Below, piece after piece: positions 6,779 through 13,810 of a DNA stretch of 25,691 nt. The DNA comes from CAZIRO01 sp964541595 (GTDB lineage Bacteria; Acidobacteriota; HRBIN11). Numbering within the stretch: position 1 is the first letter of the stretch; the number at the start of each line of letters is the position of its first letter. The notes beneath the pieces are model-generated. The model worked only from the letters and a program-made list of their open reading frames with translations, had not been told where the DNA came from and did no database searches. The translations under genes were made by a program, and so were the position numbers. The DNA lies in contig CAZIRO010000017.1 in NCBI GenBank assembly GCA_964541595.1, forward strand, positions 1 to 25,691, written 5' to 3'.

Positions 6779-8137
6779 ATGCGGTATGGGTTCGCACGGT
6801 GGTTATGGGTAGGGATGGTGTGTACGTTTTCGGTATATGCGGCGGAACCGATTCCGCGCCACCTCGGACCGTTCCCGATCCCCCGTGCGATTCACCCTGC
6901 CGTTCGGTTCTGGATCGACGTCTTTACCCGCTACAGCGGCAATCAGGCATTGATCATCGATGAAGATCCGCCGCATTACATCCTGCGCATTGTCGTTGTC
7001 GAAGGCGCGGATCCCTGGGACTTCAGCCTCCGCCCTGCCGTACGGCGTACGCTGGATGAACAGAAGGTGCAGATTCGTCAGGTGTTGAGCGATCTGGAAC
7101 GCCACGGTGCAAAGGCCGCAACGTGGAGTCCACAGCATCGCTGGATATGGCATCTCTACGGCGACCGTATCCGGCAGGATCCGCGGTTCCTGGACCGTTT
7201 AAAGGATCGGTTGCGGATTCAGTGGGGACATCGGGAGCGGTTTCGGCAGGCACTGGAGAACATGACCCGATATGTGCCCCATCTACGTTCTCTTCTGCGT
7301 CAGGCGGGCCTGCCGGAAGAACTCACGTGCTTGCCGCTGATCGAGTCCGGGTACAATCCCTATGCCGTGTCTCCGGCCGGCGCACGGGGGCTCTGGCAGT
7401 TCATGCGCAATACCGCCCGGAAACACGGTTTGACGGTCAATGCGTATATCGATCAGCGGCTGGATCCGCTGTATGCCACCGTCGGCGCTGCGCAGTACCT
7501 CAAACGGGCGTATGAAGAGTTCGGCAACTGGCCGCTGGCGATCACTTCCTACAACCACGGGGTGCAGGGCGTTCGACGTGCGGTACAAACACTCAAAACG
7601 ACGGATTACGTCACGATCTATCGGAAATACCGGGGACCGTATTTCGGATATGCCTCCCGGAACTTCTATCCGGAGTTTATTGCCGCCTGTCTGATCGCCC
7701 GGCATCCGGAACGGTATTTCCCATCCTGGCAGCCCCGGAACCCGTGGCAGTTCGCGGAGTATGTACTTCCCCGTTCCATGCGGATTCGAGATGTATTGCG
7801 GACCATCGATGTCCCGCTGACCCTGTTCGTGCAATACAACCCGCAATTTACGCTCCAAGCGTTCTTTGCCAACATCCGATTGGAAGCGGGAACGCGGATC
7901 CGGATTCCCGTGCTTCCGGATACGGCGACCGAGGCGGCATTTCACGTTATCCGTCCGGGTGAAACACTGCATTCCATCGCCCGGTTCTATCGCGTATCCA
8001 TTGAACAGTTGCTGGATCTGAACCCCTTTCTGGATGTCCGTCGTCTGTTGCCTGGCGAACTGATTCAGATTCATCCGGCACGCCGGGAGGACGGCGTACA
8101 CCGCGAAGCCGTTGCCGGCGTCCGGGGTGGAAAATAA
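6779..8137 (+). CDS. mltD: MltD-like membrane-bound lytic murein transglycosylase with LysM
   Basis: Peptidoglycan lytic transglycosylase of the MltD architecture; 452 residues. Residues 1-21 are a signal peptide (FARWLWVGMVCTFSVYA, then AEP), with no lipobox cysteine visible. A family-specific N-terminal region includes ALENMTRYVPHLRSLLRQAGLPEELTCLPLIESGYNPYAVS, with catalytic Glu189. It is followed by PAGARGLWQFMRNTARKHGL, the YIDQRLDPLYATVGAAQYLKR segment and LAITSYNHGVQGVRRAV. One LysM module (about 388-431; FHVIRPGETLHSIARFYRVSIEQLLDLNPF) binds glycan strands. E. coli MltD has two LysM repeats. A tandem ATG (6776/6779) follows GGGCAGGGG, so the exact start is uncertain by one codon. Last gene of the operon. 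Confidence 0.93.
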   Translation: MRYGFARWLWVGMVCTFSVYAAEPIPRHLGPFPIPRAIHPAVRFWIDVFTRYSGNQALIIDEDPPHYILRIVVVEGADPWDFSLRPAVRRTLDEQKVQIRQVLSDLERHGAKAATWSPQHRWIWHLYGDRIRQDPRFLDRLKDRLRIQWGHRERFRQALENMTRYVPHLRSLLRQAGLPEELTCLPLIESGYNPYAVSPAGARGLWQFMRNTARKHGLTVNAYIDQRLDPLYATVGAAQYLKRAYEEFGNWPLAITSYNHGVQGVRRAVQTLKTTDYVTIYRKYRGPYFGYASRNFYPEFIAACLIARHPERYFPSWQPRNPWQFAEYVLPRSMRIRDVLRTIDVPLTLFVQYNPQFTLQAFFANIRLEAGTRIRIPVLPDTATEAAFHVIRPGETLHSIARFYRVSIEQLLDLNPFLDVRRLLPGELIQIHPARREDGVHREAVAGVRGGK

Positions 8138-8210
8138 TGCGGGGGCACGCGTTTCTGCGGGCACATCGTCCCCTGTTCCATCCGTTCCGGTTCTGAGGGG
8201 TGCGGACCCG

Positions 8211-8981
8211 TCAGGAGTGGGGTCGATGATACCGTTCCAGTTCCCACAGCTTCCGGTATTTCCACCATGCGTTGGCCGCTGCGAGATAGGCCACCCACCA
8301 TCCGCAACGACCGTTGAACAACGCGCCACGGACAATGCCCGTATACATCCAGTTCCATACGGGCAGACACCAGCGATGGAACCACCGGCTGCGCCGTCCC
8401 CGTTCGTATAGATCCAGGGCGCTCAACGTCGCGTAGAGACGAATTTTCTGCTGCACATCGTCCAGGGTACGGTACGATTCGTGAATCAGGTACCCCGACA
8501 GCGTTGCCGTTTTGCCATCGACTTCGATATGTTCGTGGACGCGCCGACCGGCAGCGACGACACGGGCACGGTCCCGACGAAAGAGTCGCACCTTCGCATC
8601 GGGCCACCACCCGCCGGACCGGATCCATTTGCCGAGAAAGAAGTTCCTCCGCGCAATGCGATAGCCCGCAACATCCACCGGCGGATGCAGCCGTTCGACC
8701 GCGTCGATCAGCATCTGGGATACCCGCTCGTCCGCATCCAGCAACAGCACCCATTCGCTCATTGCCTGGCGTATGGCCCATGTTTTCTGGTCCACGAACG
8801 ATGTAAACGCGCGGGTGAGCACACGTGCTCCGTATTTTTGCGCAATGGAGACGGTCGCGTCCGTACTGCCACCGTCCACAACGAGAATTTCCCGAACCGG
8901 CGGTAGTCCGGCGAGGGTCGGTTCAATCACGTCTGCAGCATTCAGCGTGATCATGACGATACTGATCTGGCGCCAGTCCAT
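8211..8981 (-). CDS. Family 2 glycosyltransferase, WaaE/KdtX-like
   Basis: The product has 256 residues. A GT-A fold starts at the N-terminus: ISIVMITLNAADVIEPTL, VREILVVDGGSTDATVSIAQKYGARV, and EWVLLLDADERVS carrying the metal-binding DAD. The following IARRNFFLGKWIRSGGWWPD and VHEHIEVDGKTATLSGYLIHESYRTL are typical of the WaaE-like family, which adds beta-linked glucose to the inner core of lipopolysaccharide. The acceptor here is unknown. The C-terminal third (RWFHRWCLPVWNWMYTGIVRGALFNGRCGWWVAYLAA) is aromatic-rich and probably membrane-associated. It starts 217 nt after selA and converges on mltD with only 73 nt between. The ribosome-binding site is weak (GGGAT) and lies inside a possible hairpin. 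Confidence 0.88.
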   Translation of the reverse strand: MDWRQISIVMITLNAADVIEPTLAGLPPVREILVVDGGSTDATVSIAQKYGARVLTRAFTSFVDQKTWAIRQAMSEWVLLLDADERVSQMLIDAVERLHPPVDVAGYRIARRNFFLGKWIRSGGWWPDAKVRLFRRDRARVVAAGRRVHEHIEVDGKTATLSGYLIHESYRTLDDVQQKIRLYATLSALDLYERGRRSRWFHRWCLPVWNWMYTGIVRGALFNGRCGWWVAYLAAANAWWKYRKLWELERYHRPHS

Positions 8982-8985
8982 GGCT

Positions 8986-9024
8986 CACATCCCGAAACGT
9001 TCCGGGAACACGCCTGCGGATGTG
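8986..9024. promoter_or_regulatory. Inverted repeat covering the glycosyltransferase ribosome-binding site
   Basis: CACATCC (8986-8992) and GGATGTG (9018-9024) are perfect 7-bp inverted repeats, enclosing a second small palindrome GTTCCgGGAAC. On the minus-strand transcript the near-start arm contains the putative GGGAT ribosome-binding site of the gene starting at 8981, so folding would hide it. Confidence 0.35.
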
Positions 9025-9123
9025 TGTGCTTTTTCTGAAATCGGGCCAGGCCATGGGATACTGTGGGGAAACCCATCCTGTCATGCGTGATTCCCCTGCG
9101 ATACGATGTCGGTCTCCCTGCGC

Positions 9124-9137
9124 CCGGTAGCTACCGG
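9124..9137. promoter_or_regulatory. 14-nt perfect palindrome
   Basis: CCGGTAGCTACCGG lies in the 217-nt gap between selA and the glycosyltransferase gene, about 145 nt upstream of the latter. It may be a protein-binding site; no promoter boxes were identified beside it. Confidence 0.35.
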
Positions 9138-9198
9138 CACACCTGGGCATCCAGTACATTCCCTGGCCCATTTCCTCTCTCGATCTCAGGTCACTTTG

Positions 9199-10653
9199 TC
9201 ACCCCGCGTCATGGGGTCTCCCGTTGCTGTTCTGACCGTAACTGTCCATCCCCGCCTGTCGAATCGCGGCATCCAGGCAGCGTGCGAGGGATTGCAACTG
9301 ATCCGCGCGGACGGTCCGCAGGTTCAACACGAGTGCATCCTGTTCGATCCGGGCCACCACGGGCGGGTGTCCCAGACGCAGCGCGCGGGCGATGGTTGCA
9401 ACGTGTTCGGTCCGAATGACGACCGCGACGGAGGGAATGTGCGTGGTTGGTGCCAGTCCTCCACCGATATAGGCGACGTCGCGTTGCACATGCACCGTGA
9501 GACCATGGCCCCCGGACGACCATCGGCGGTGCAGCCATTGCTGCAGTCGTCGTGCCCGCATGTACAGGCGACGGAGCGGCGTGCGCAGCATCGCCAGGAC
9601 GGGAATGCGATCGGCAGCGTCCGTACGGAGGTGCAGATCAAGCACCGTATCCAGGGCAATGAGTGTCATCTTGTCCACACGCACAGCCCGGTACAGGGGA
9701 TGTTTGCGGATCTGCGCGCACTGGGTACGGGACCCGACGATGATGCCAGCCTGGGGACCGCCGAATATTTTATCGCCGCTGAAGCATACCAGATCGCACC
9801 CCTGGGCAAGCACCTCCTGCACCGTGGGTTCATCCCGCCCGGAGAGGGGCACATCCGGATGCGCGATCAACCCGGATCCCAGGTCCATCCACACGAAAAG
9901 CCCGCGCGAGTGTGCCCATTCCGTGAGTTCCCGGAGCACGGGTGTCTCGGTGAAGCCGACAATACGATAGTTGCTCGGATGTACCCGCAGCACGCCCACG
10001 GTGGCGTCGTCCACGGCGTGAATATAGTCGGCAAGACGGGTACGATTCGTCGTACCGACCTCCACCAGGTGCGCACCGCTCAGCGCGAAGATTTCGGGTA
10101 AACGGAATTTGCCGCCGATTTCAATGAGTTCGCCGCGACTGACGAGTACGCGCCGATCACGTGCCAGTGCGGTGAGCACCAGCAACACGGCGGCGGCGTT
10201 ATTGTTGACAATGACCGCATCCCCGCAATTCAGCAGCCACTGGAACTTCTGCGCAAGGCGTGCTTCTCGCTGGCCGCGTCGGCCGGCGGCCAGATCGTAT
10301 TCCAGATCGAGATAACCCGCGAGTACGTCGTTCAGGCGGTGGATCGCCTCGGACGGCAGAGGTGCACGTCCGAGATTGGTATGCAGCATGACCCCGGTGG
10401 CGTTGATCACCGGTCGGTACGCCGGATGCAACAGCTGCCGCACATAGGCCGGAAACCGTTCAATCAGGTCGGTCCGGTGCCGGGGCATCTGACCGGACTG
10501 GATTTCCATCCGCAACATGTCGACGTACTGACGCGCGATCCGTTTGATCACGTCCGGGCGGACGGACTGCAGATCGGGTTCGGCCGCGCACCGTTGTTGC
10601 AGTTCGTGGATCGCCGGGATCAATGCGTATGGTGTACCCGAGACGTTCTGCAT
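9199..10653 (-). CDS. selA: L-seryl-tRNA(Sec) selenium transferase
   Basis: PLP enzyme that converts seryl-tRNA(Sec) to selenocysteyl-tRNA(Sec) using selenophosphate, the key step for co-translational selenocysteine insertion. The 484-residue product is the expected length. It shows PAYVRQLLHPAYRPVINATGVMLHTNLGRAPL, GRRGQREARL, NNNAAAVLLVLTALA, LVSRGELIEIGGKFRLPEI, HLVEVGTTNRTR, and CFSGDKIFGGPQAG with the PLP-binding lysine at residue 295. The ORF extends upstream across the previous gene, but the ATG lies 7 nt after that gene's stop and begins the conserved N-terminal domain. The ribosome-binding site is weak, suggesting coupling to the NHL gene. No selB, selD or tRNA(Sec) is in the window; fdhD lies 6.3 kb upstream on the same strand. 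Confidence 0.96.
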   Translation of the reverse strand: MQNVSGTPYALIPAIHELQQRCAAEPDLQSVRPDVIKRIARQYVDMLRMEIQSGQMPRHRTDLIERFPAYVRQLLHPAYRPVINATGVMLHTNLGRAPLPSEAIHRLNDVLAGYLDLEYDLAAGRRGQREARLAQKFQWLLNCGDAVIVNNNAAAVLLVLTALARDRRVLVSRGELIEIGGKFRLPEIFALSGAHLVEVGTTNRTRLADYIHAVDDATVGVLRVHPSNYRIVGFTETPVLRELTEWAHSRGLFVWMDLGSGLIAHPDVPLSGRDEPTVQEVLAQGCDLVCFSGDKIFGGPQAGIIVGSRTQCAQIRKHPLYRAVRVDKMTLIALDTVLDLHLRTDAADRIPVLAMLRTPLRRLYMRARRLQQWLHRRWSSGGHGLTVHVQRDVAYIGGGLAPTTHIPSVAVVIRTEHVATIARALRLGHPPVVARIEQDALVLNLRTVRADQLQSLARCLDAAIRQAGMDSYGQNSNGRPHDAG

Positions 10654-10660
10654 GATCCGC

Positions 10661-11695
10661 TCAGTCGGCAGGGTCGTCTGATTTCCTGTTGAGTCGGAAG
10701 AAATCCGCAGGCAAGGGCATGCGATAGAGTGCGTTCGGTGTGTTGATCCAGAGGTATTCCTCACCCTGGAACGCCAGTCCGACGGTCGGAGGTCCGGCCA
10801 CGATGTGTTCGATATGTCCCTGGGTGTCAAACCGGTAGATACCGCTGTTCTGATACCGTCCCTGAGACACGTACAGGTTGCCGTGCTGATCAAAGGCAAT
10901 TCCGTGCGGGCGTCCGAAACCGCTGTAAAACGGGATCACATTCCCGAGGGTGTCGATCATGTAGATGGTATCCCATGTGAGATGGGGAACGGCAACGAAC
11001 AGGTTGCCGTCCGGATCCAGCGCGAGGTGATACGCGATCGGGCTTTCGGGCAACTCGGCGAATATGGAGACCTCGCGTTCCGGCGAAATCTTATATACTT
11101 TGCCTTCCCGGTTGCCGACGAACAGATGACCCTGCGGATTGAACGTCAATCCGAACGGGGTGCCCAGATCCTCGGCATACACTTCCAGTTGATCCGGTCC
11201 GATCACGCGGTACACGCATCCCTCGAAGCGACTGCTGATATAGAGCGTATCGTTGGCATCCAGCGCCAGAGACGTCGCATTGCGCACCGCCGTGATGTAA
11301 CTCTCCGCGGTGCCGTCGGGCGCGATCCGGTATACGGAGACTTCCGGAACCTCATCGCGAGTACCGCTGACGGTGGTGTAGACATACCCGAGCCGGTCAA
11401 CGGCGGGATTGTTCACGGCGTGGATGTCGCTGAGGATGCGTTCCCCGAGCACGATCGGGTATTCCGCCAGGACGTCATCCCCGAGTCGGATCTGGATGGG
11501 GCTGCGCGCGTTCGCCGGAATACGGACACGGCAGGCGTGTCGCCGTAACATGCGAATGAGCGCACGGGCTTCGCCGAACCAGATCGACAGGTCGAGAAAA
11601 CGGTCAACCGGCCAGTCGTCGGCAAAGATGGTAATTTCCCCGCCTTCGATCGCCATGCGCGGATAGATCCGCTGAATCTCCATGGAGTACCCCAT
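10661..11695 (-). CDS. NHL/SMP-30-like beta-propeller protein with N-terminal IPT/TIG-like domain
   Basis: The product has 344 residues and no evident signal peptide. Residues about 1-85 (IYPRMAIEGGEITIFADDW..., VRIPANARSPIQIRL) resemble an IPT/TIG immunoglobulin-like domain. Residues about 90-330 contain at least five propeller blades of the NHL/SMP-30 type: RNATSLALDANDTLYISSRFEGCVYRV, LGTPFGLTFNPQGHLFVGNREGKVYKI, IAYHLALDPDGNLFVAVP, GRPHGIAFDQHGNLYVSQGR, and VGLAFQGEEYLWIN. Substrate or partner is unknown; such propellers may bind ligands or act as lactonase-like enzymes. The ATG overlaps the glycosyltransferase stop by one base (TGATG); an alternative ATG at 11683 has GGGG 6 nt upstream. 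selA follows after 7 nt. Confidence 0.8.
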   Translation of the reverse strand: MGYSMEIQRIYPRMAIEGGEITIFADDWPVDRFLDLSIWFGEARALIRMLRRHACRVRIPANARSPIQIRLGDDVLAEYPIVLGERILSDIHAVNNPAVDRLGYVYTTVSGTRDEVPEVSVYRIAPDGTAESYITAVRNATSLALDANDTLYISSRFEGCVYRVIGPDQLEVYAEDLGTPFGLTFNPQGHLFVGNREGKVYKISPEREVSIFAELPESPIAYHLALDPDGNLFVAVPHLTWDTIYMIDTLGNVIPFYSGFGRPHGIAFDQHGNLYVSQGRYQNSGIYRFDTQGHIEHIVAGPPTVGLAFQGEEYLWINTPNALYRMPLPADFFRLNRKSDDPAD

Positions 11696-13212
11696 CAATT
11701 TCCGAGCGTGTTTTCCAGCGATTTATGCACCTTACGCATATTCCACGGCAGTACCCAGGACTGCCAGAACATCGTCAGCGATGTGTACAGAAACCCCGTC
11801 GCAAACAGCGCGGCAAACGGGATACTGTACCACAGATTTTCTTCCATACAGTAATAGATCACCGTGCACAAGTACAACCCGAGACCCAGACTGACGGTCG
11901 GCAATCCCCAGTGACGCAGTCGATATGCGGACGCCGCCCATACGGACGTGCGTCGGTCCCGGACACCGTATTTGGGCGTCCGCTCGAACGGGGAATCCAT
12001 GCCGAACAGTCCCTCAAAGACGGCACGCGTATTGTTCAGCGACAGGCCGATACCGACGGCCATGAGCATCGGGATCAGATACAGCCATTGCCACCACTCG
12101 TGGACGCCGCTGGGGTTTTCTCGCTGGGAAAGCGTATAGAACGTCGCAACGGACAGGGTGGCGAGACAGAAGATCGGCACGTCTATCCACAGGAGTTCAT
12201 AGATCCCCAGGCGGTATCGGGCCCAGATGACCGGTCCCAACAGCAGGCCGATCCAGGTGATCAACACGTAGGAGAAATTGGCCGTCAGATGGAACAGCGC
12301 TTCCAGTTTAATGCGCCAGTCCAGGGGACTGCGCAGGATCGTGCCGATCAGTTTCCGGGCCGTTTGCACTGACCCTTTGGCCCAGCGAAACTGCTGGCGG
12401 AAAAACCCGGCCATTTCCACCGGCAGTTCCGACGGGACGACGTAATCCTTCAGATAGATAAACCGCCACCCCCGGATCTGGGCCCGGTAACTCAGATCGA
12501 GGTCTTCGGTCAACGTGTCGTCATTCCAGCCGCCGGCGGATTCGATGGCGCTTCGCCGCCAGATTCCGGCGGTACCGTTAAAGTTGAAGAACCTGCCCGA
12601 ACGGTTGCGTGCGGTGTGTTCAATGACAAAATGGCCGTCGAGCATCATGGCCTGAATACGGGTCAAGAGGGAATAGTTGCGATTGGTATAATCCCATCGC
12701 ACCTGAACCATCCCAACCCGTGGGTCCTGGAAATACGGGATCACCCGTTTGAGGAAATCCGGTTGCGGTTCAAAGTCCGCATCGAAAATGGCGATCAGTT
12801 CCCCCCGGGCCATGCGCAGGCCGTGTGCAAGGGCGCCCGCTTTATATCCGGTCCGTTCGGTCCGGTGAATGTGAACGATCGGCACGCCCTGACGCCGATA
12901 GAATTCCACAAGCCGTGCAACCGTTTGTGTGGTCTCATCGGTTGAATCGTCCAGTACCTGAATTTCCATGCGGTCCCGTGGATAGTCCAGCCGGCAGATG
13001 GCTTTCAACAATCGCCCGACGACGTGGTGTTCGTTGTAAATGGGCAACTGGATGGTCACACGTGGCCATTCCCGTGGGGGTGGTGGCGGGGGCGGGTCTT
13101 CGCGGACGTACCGCTGATAGAGGAATACCATAATATACCGGTGGAAACCGAACAGGGACAATAACAAGATCCCCCCCATATAGGCAGCAATCACCAGGTA
13201 TTCAAGTGTCAT
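11695..13212 (-). CDS. Membrane family 2 glycosyltransferase, cellulose/mannan synthase-like
   Basis: Processive-type polysaccharide synthase; 505 residues. An N-terminal membrane segment (YLVIAAYMGGILLLSLFGF) precedes the catalytic domain with the full signature set: DDS at 88-90 (IQVLDDSTDETT), DAD at 144-146 (FDADFEPQ), TED at 235-237 (LTEDLDLSYR) and QQFRW at 273-277. At least four hydrophobic segments follow: VLITWIGLLLGPVIW, VPIFCLATLSVATFY, WLYLIPMLMAVGIGL and TVSLGLGLYLCTVIYYC. It resembles plant CslA-like and bacterial beta-glycan synthases; the sugar cannot be told. A cytosolic proline stretch lies at 40-46. The ATG has GGAGG 7 nt upstream, within a short GGAGGGGCCTCC palindrome. 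It follows the tyrosine phosphatase gene by 19 nt. Confidence 0.9.
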   Translation of the reverse strand: MTLEYLVIAAYMGGILLLSLFGFHRYIMVFLYQRYVREDPPPPPPPREWPRVTIQLPIYNEHHVVGRLLKAICRLDYPRDRMEIQVLDDSTDETTQTVARLVEFYRRQGVPIVHIHRTERTGYKAGALAHGLRMARGELIAIFDADFEPQPDFLKRVIPYFQDPRVGMVQVRWDYTNRNYSLLTRIQAMMLDGHFVIEHTARNRSGRFFNFNGTAGIWRRSAIESAGGWNDDTLTEDLDLSYRAQIRGWRFIYLKDYVVPSELPVEMAGFFRQQFRWAKGSVQTARKLIGTILRSPLDWRIKLEALFHLTANFSYVLITWIGLLLGPVIWARYRLGIYELLWIDVPIFCLATLSVATFYTLSQRENPSGVHEWWQWLYLIPMLMAVGIGLSLNNTRAVFEGLFGMDSPFERTPKYGVRDRRTSVWAASAYRLRHWGLPTVSLGLGLYLCTVIYYCMEENLWYSIPFAALFATGFLYTSLTMFWQSWVLPWNMRKVHKSLENTLGN

Positions 13213-13231
13213 GGAGGCCCCTCCGCGAGAG

Positions 13232-13753
13232 TTAACCCGATTCGGACACGGATCGCTGGCTGGAAGGTACAATCAGTTTAGATGAAGCCAACCATGTGTC
13301 AAGCCAGCGATCGACGGCATGCCGGAGCAGATTCCAGACGAATTGATAAACAGACAGGGATTCACCGTACGGATCGGGGATGAGGGCATCGTCGGCACCG
13401 TCCAGGAAGGATCCGAGCAGGACGACCCGGTCCTTGAACGCCGGGAAGTGGCTCAGGATCCAGGACCGGTGCCAGGGTTCCATGACCAGGATCCAGTCCG
13501 CACGTCGGATCATTCCGGGCATCAACGGCCGCGAACGGAATGTGGACAGATCGAGGCCCATGGCGGCAACGACGCGCTGCACCTGGGGAGGTGCCGGATA
13601 CCCCTCGGCGGCCATGATACCCGCGCTTTCCACCGTTGCCGGGATGGCCAGTGATCGGAACCGGTGTTGTAAATACACCTGTGCCATCGGACTCCGGCAC
13701 AGATTGCCGGTACATACAATCAGAATGTGCGGACGGTGCTTGGCTGTACGCAT
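13232..13753 (-). CDS. Low-molecular-weight protein-tyrosine phosphatase
   Basis: Removes phosphate from phosphotyrosine by a cysteinyl-phosphate intermediate; the Wzb/YwlE/arsenate-reductase fold. The 173-residue product carries the P-loop CTGNLCRS near the N-terminus (nucleophile Cys14, Arg20) and the general-acid loop IPDPYGES. MAQVYLQHRF, VESAGIMAAEGYPAPPQV and ADWILVMEPWHRSWI are also family-typical. The ATG has a GAGG ribosome-binding site; a TTG nine codons upstream is in frame but unsupported. It precedes the glycan-synthase-like glycosyltransferase by 19 nt. Such phosphatases often control exopolysaccharide export through BY-kinases, so a role in polysaccharide output is plausible. 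No BY-kinase is in the window, and protein-arginine phosphatase activity cannot be excluded. Confidence 0.92.
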   Translation of the reverse strand: MRTAKHRPHILIVCTGNLCRSPMAQVYLQHRFRSLAIPATVESAGIMAAEGYPAPPQVQRVVAAMGLDLSTFRSRPLMPGMIRRADWILVMEPWHRSWILSHFPAFKDRVVLLGSFLDGADDALIPDPYGESLSVYQFVWNLLRHAVDRWLDTWLASSKLIVPSSQRSVSESG

Positions 13754-13810
13754 GCGTACCCTCGCATCTATCCATCTCAACGGTTACGGTGTGCTGTCTA
13801 CATGTATCGT

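Noticed and set aside
7283..8335. 350-codon minus-strand ORF opposite the MltD-like gene
   Set aside because: Shadow of a gene with clear SLT and LysM domains; the antisense product shows no family features.
13213..13224. GGAGGGGCCTCC palindrome as a regulatory hairpin over the glycosyltransferase ribosome-binding site
   Set aside because: Only about 4 bp can pair once a loop of workable size is left, so it is too weak to claim.
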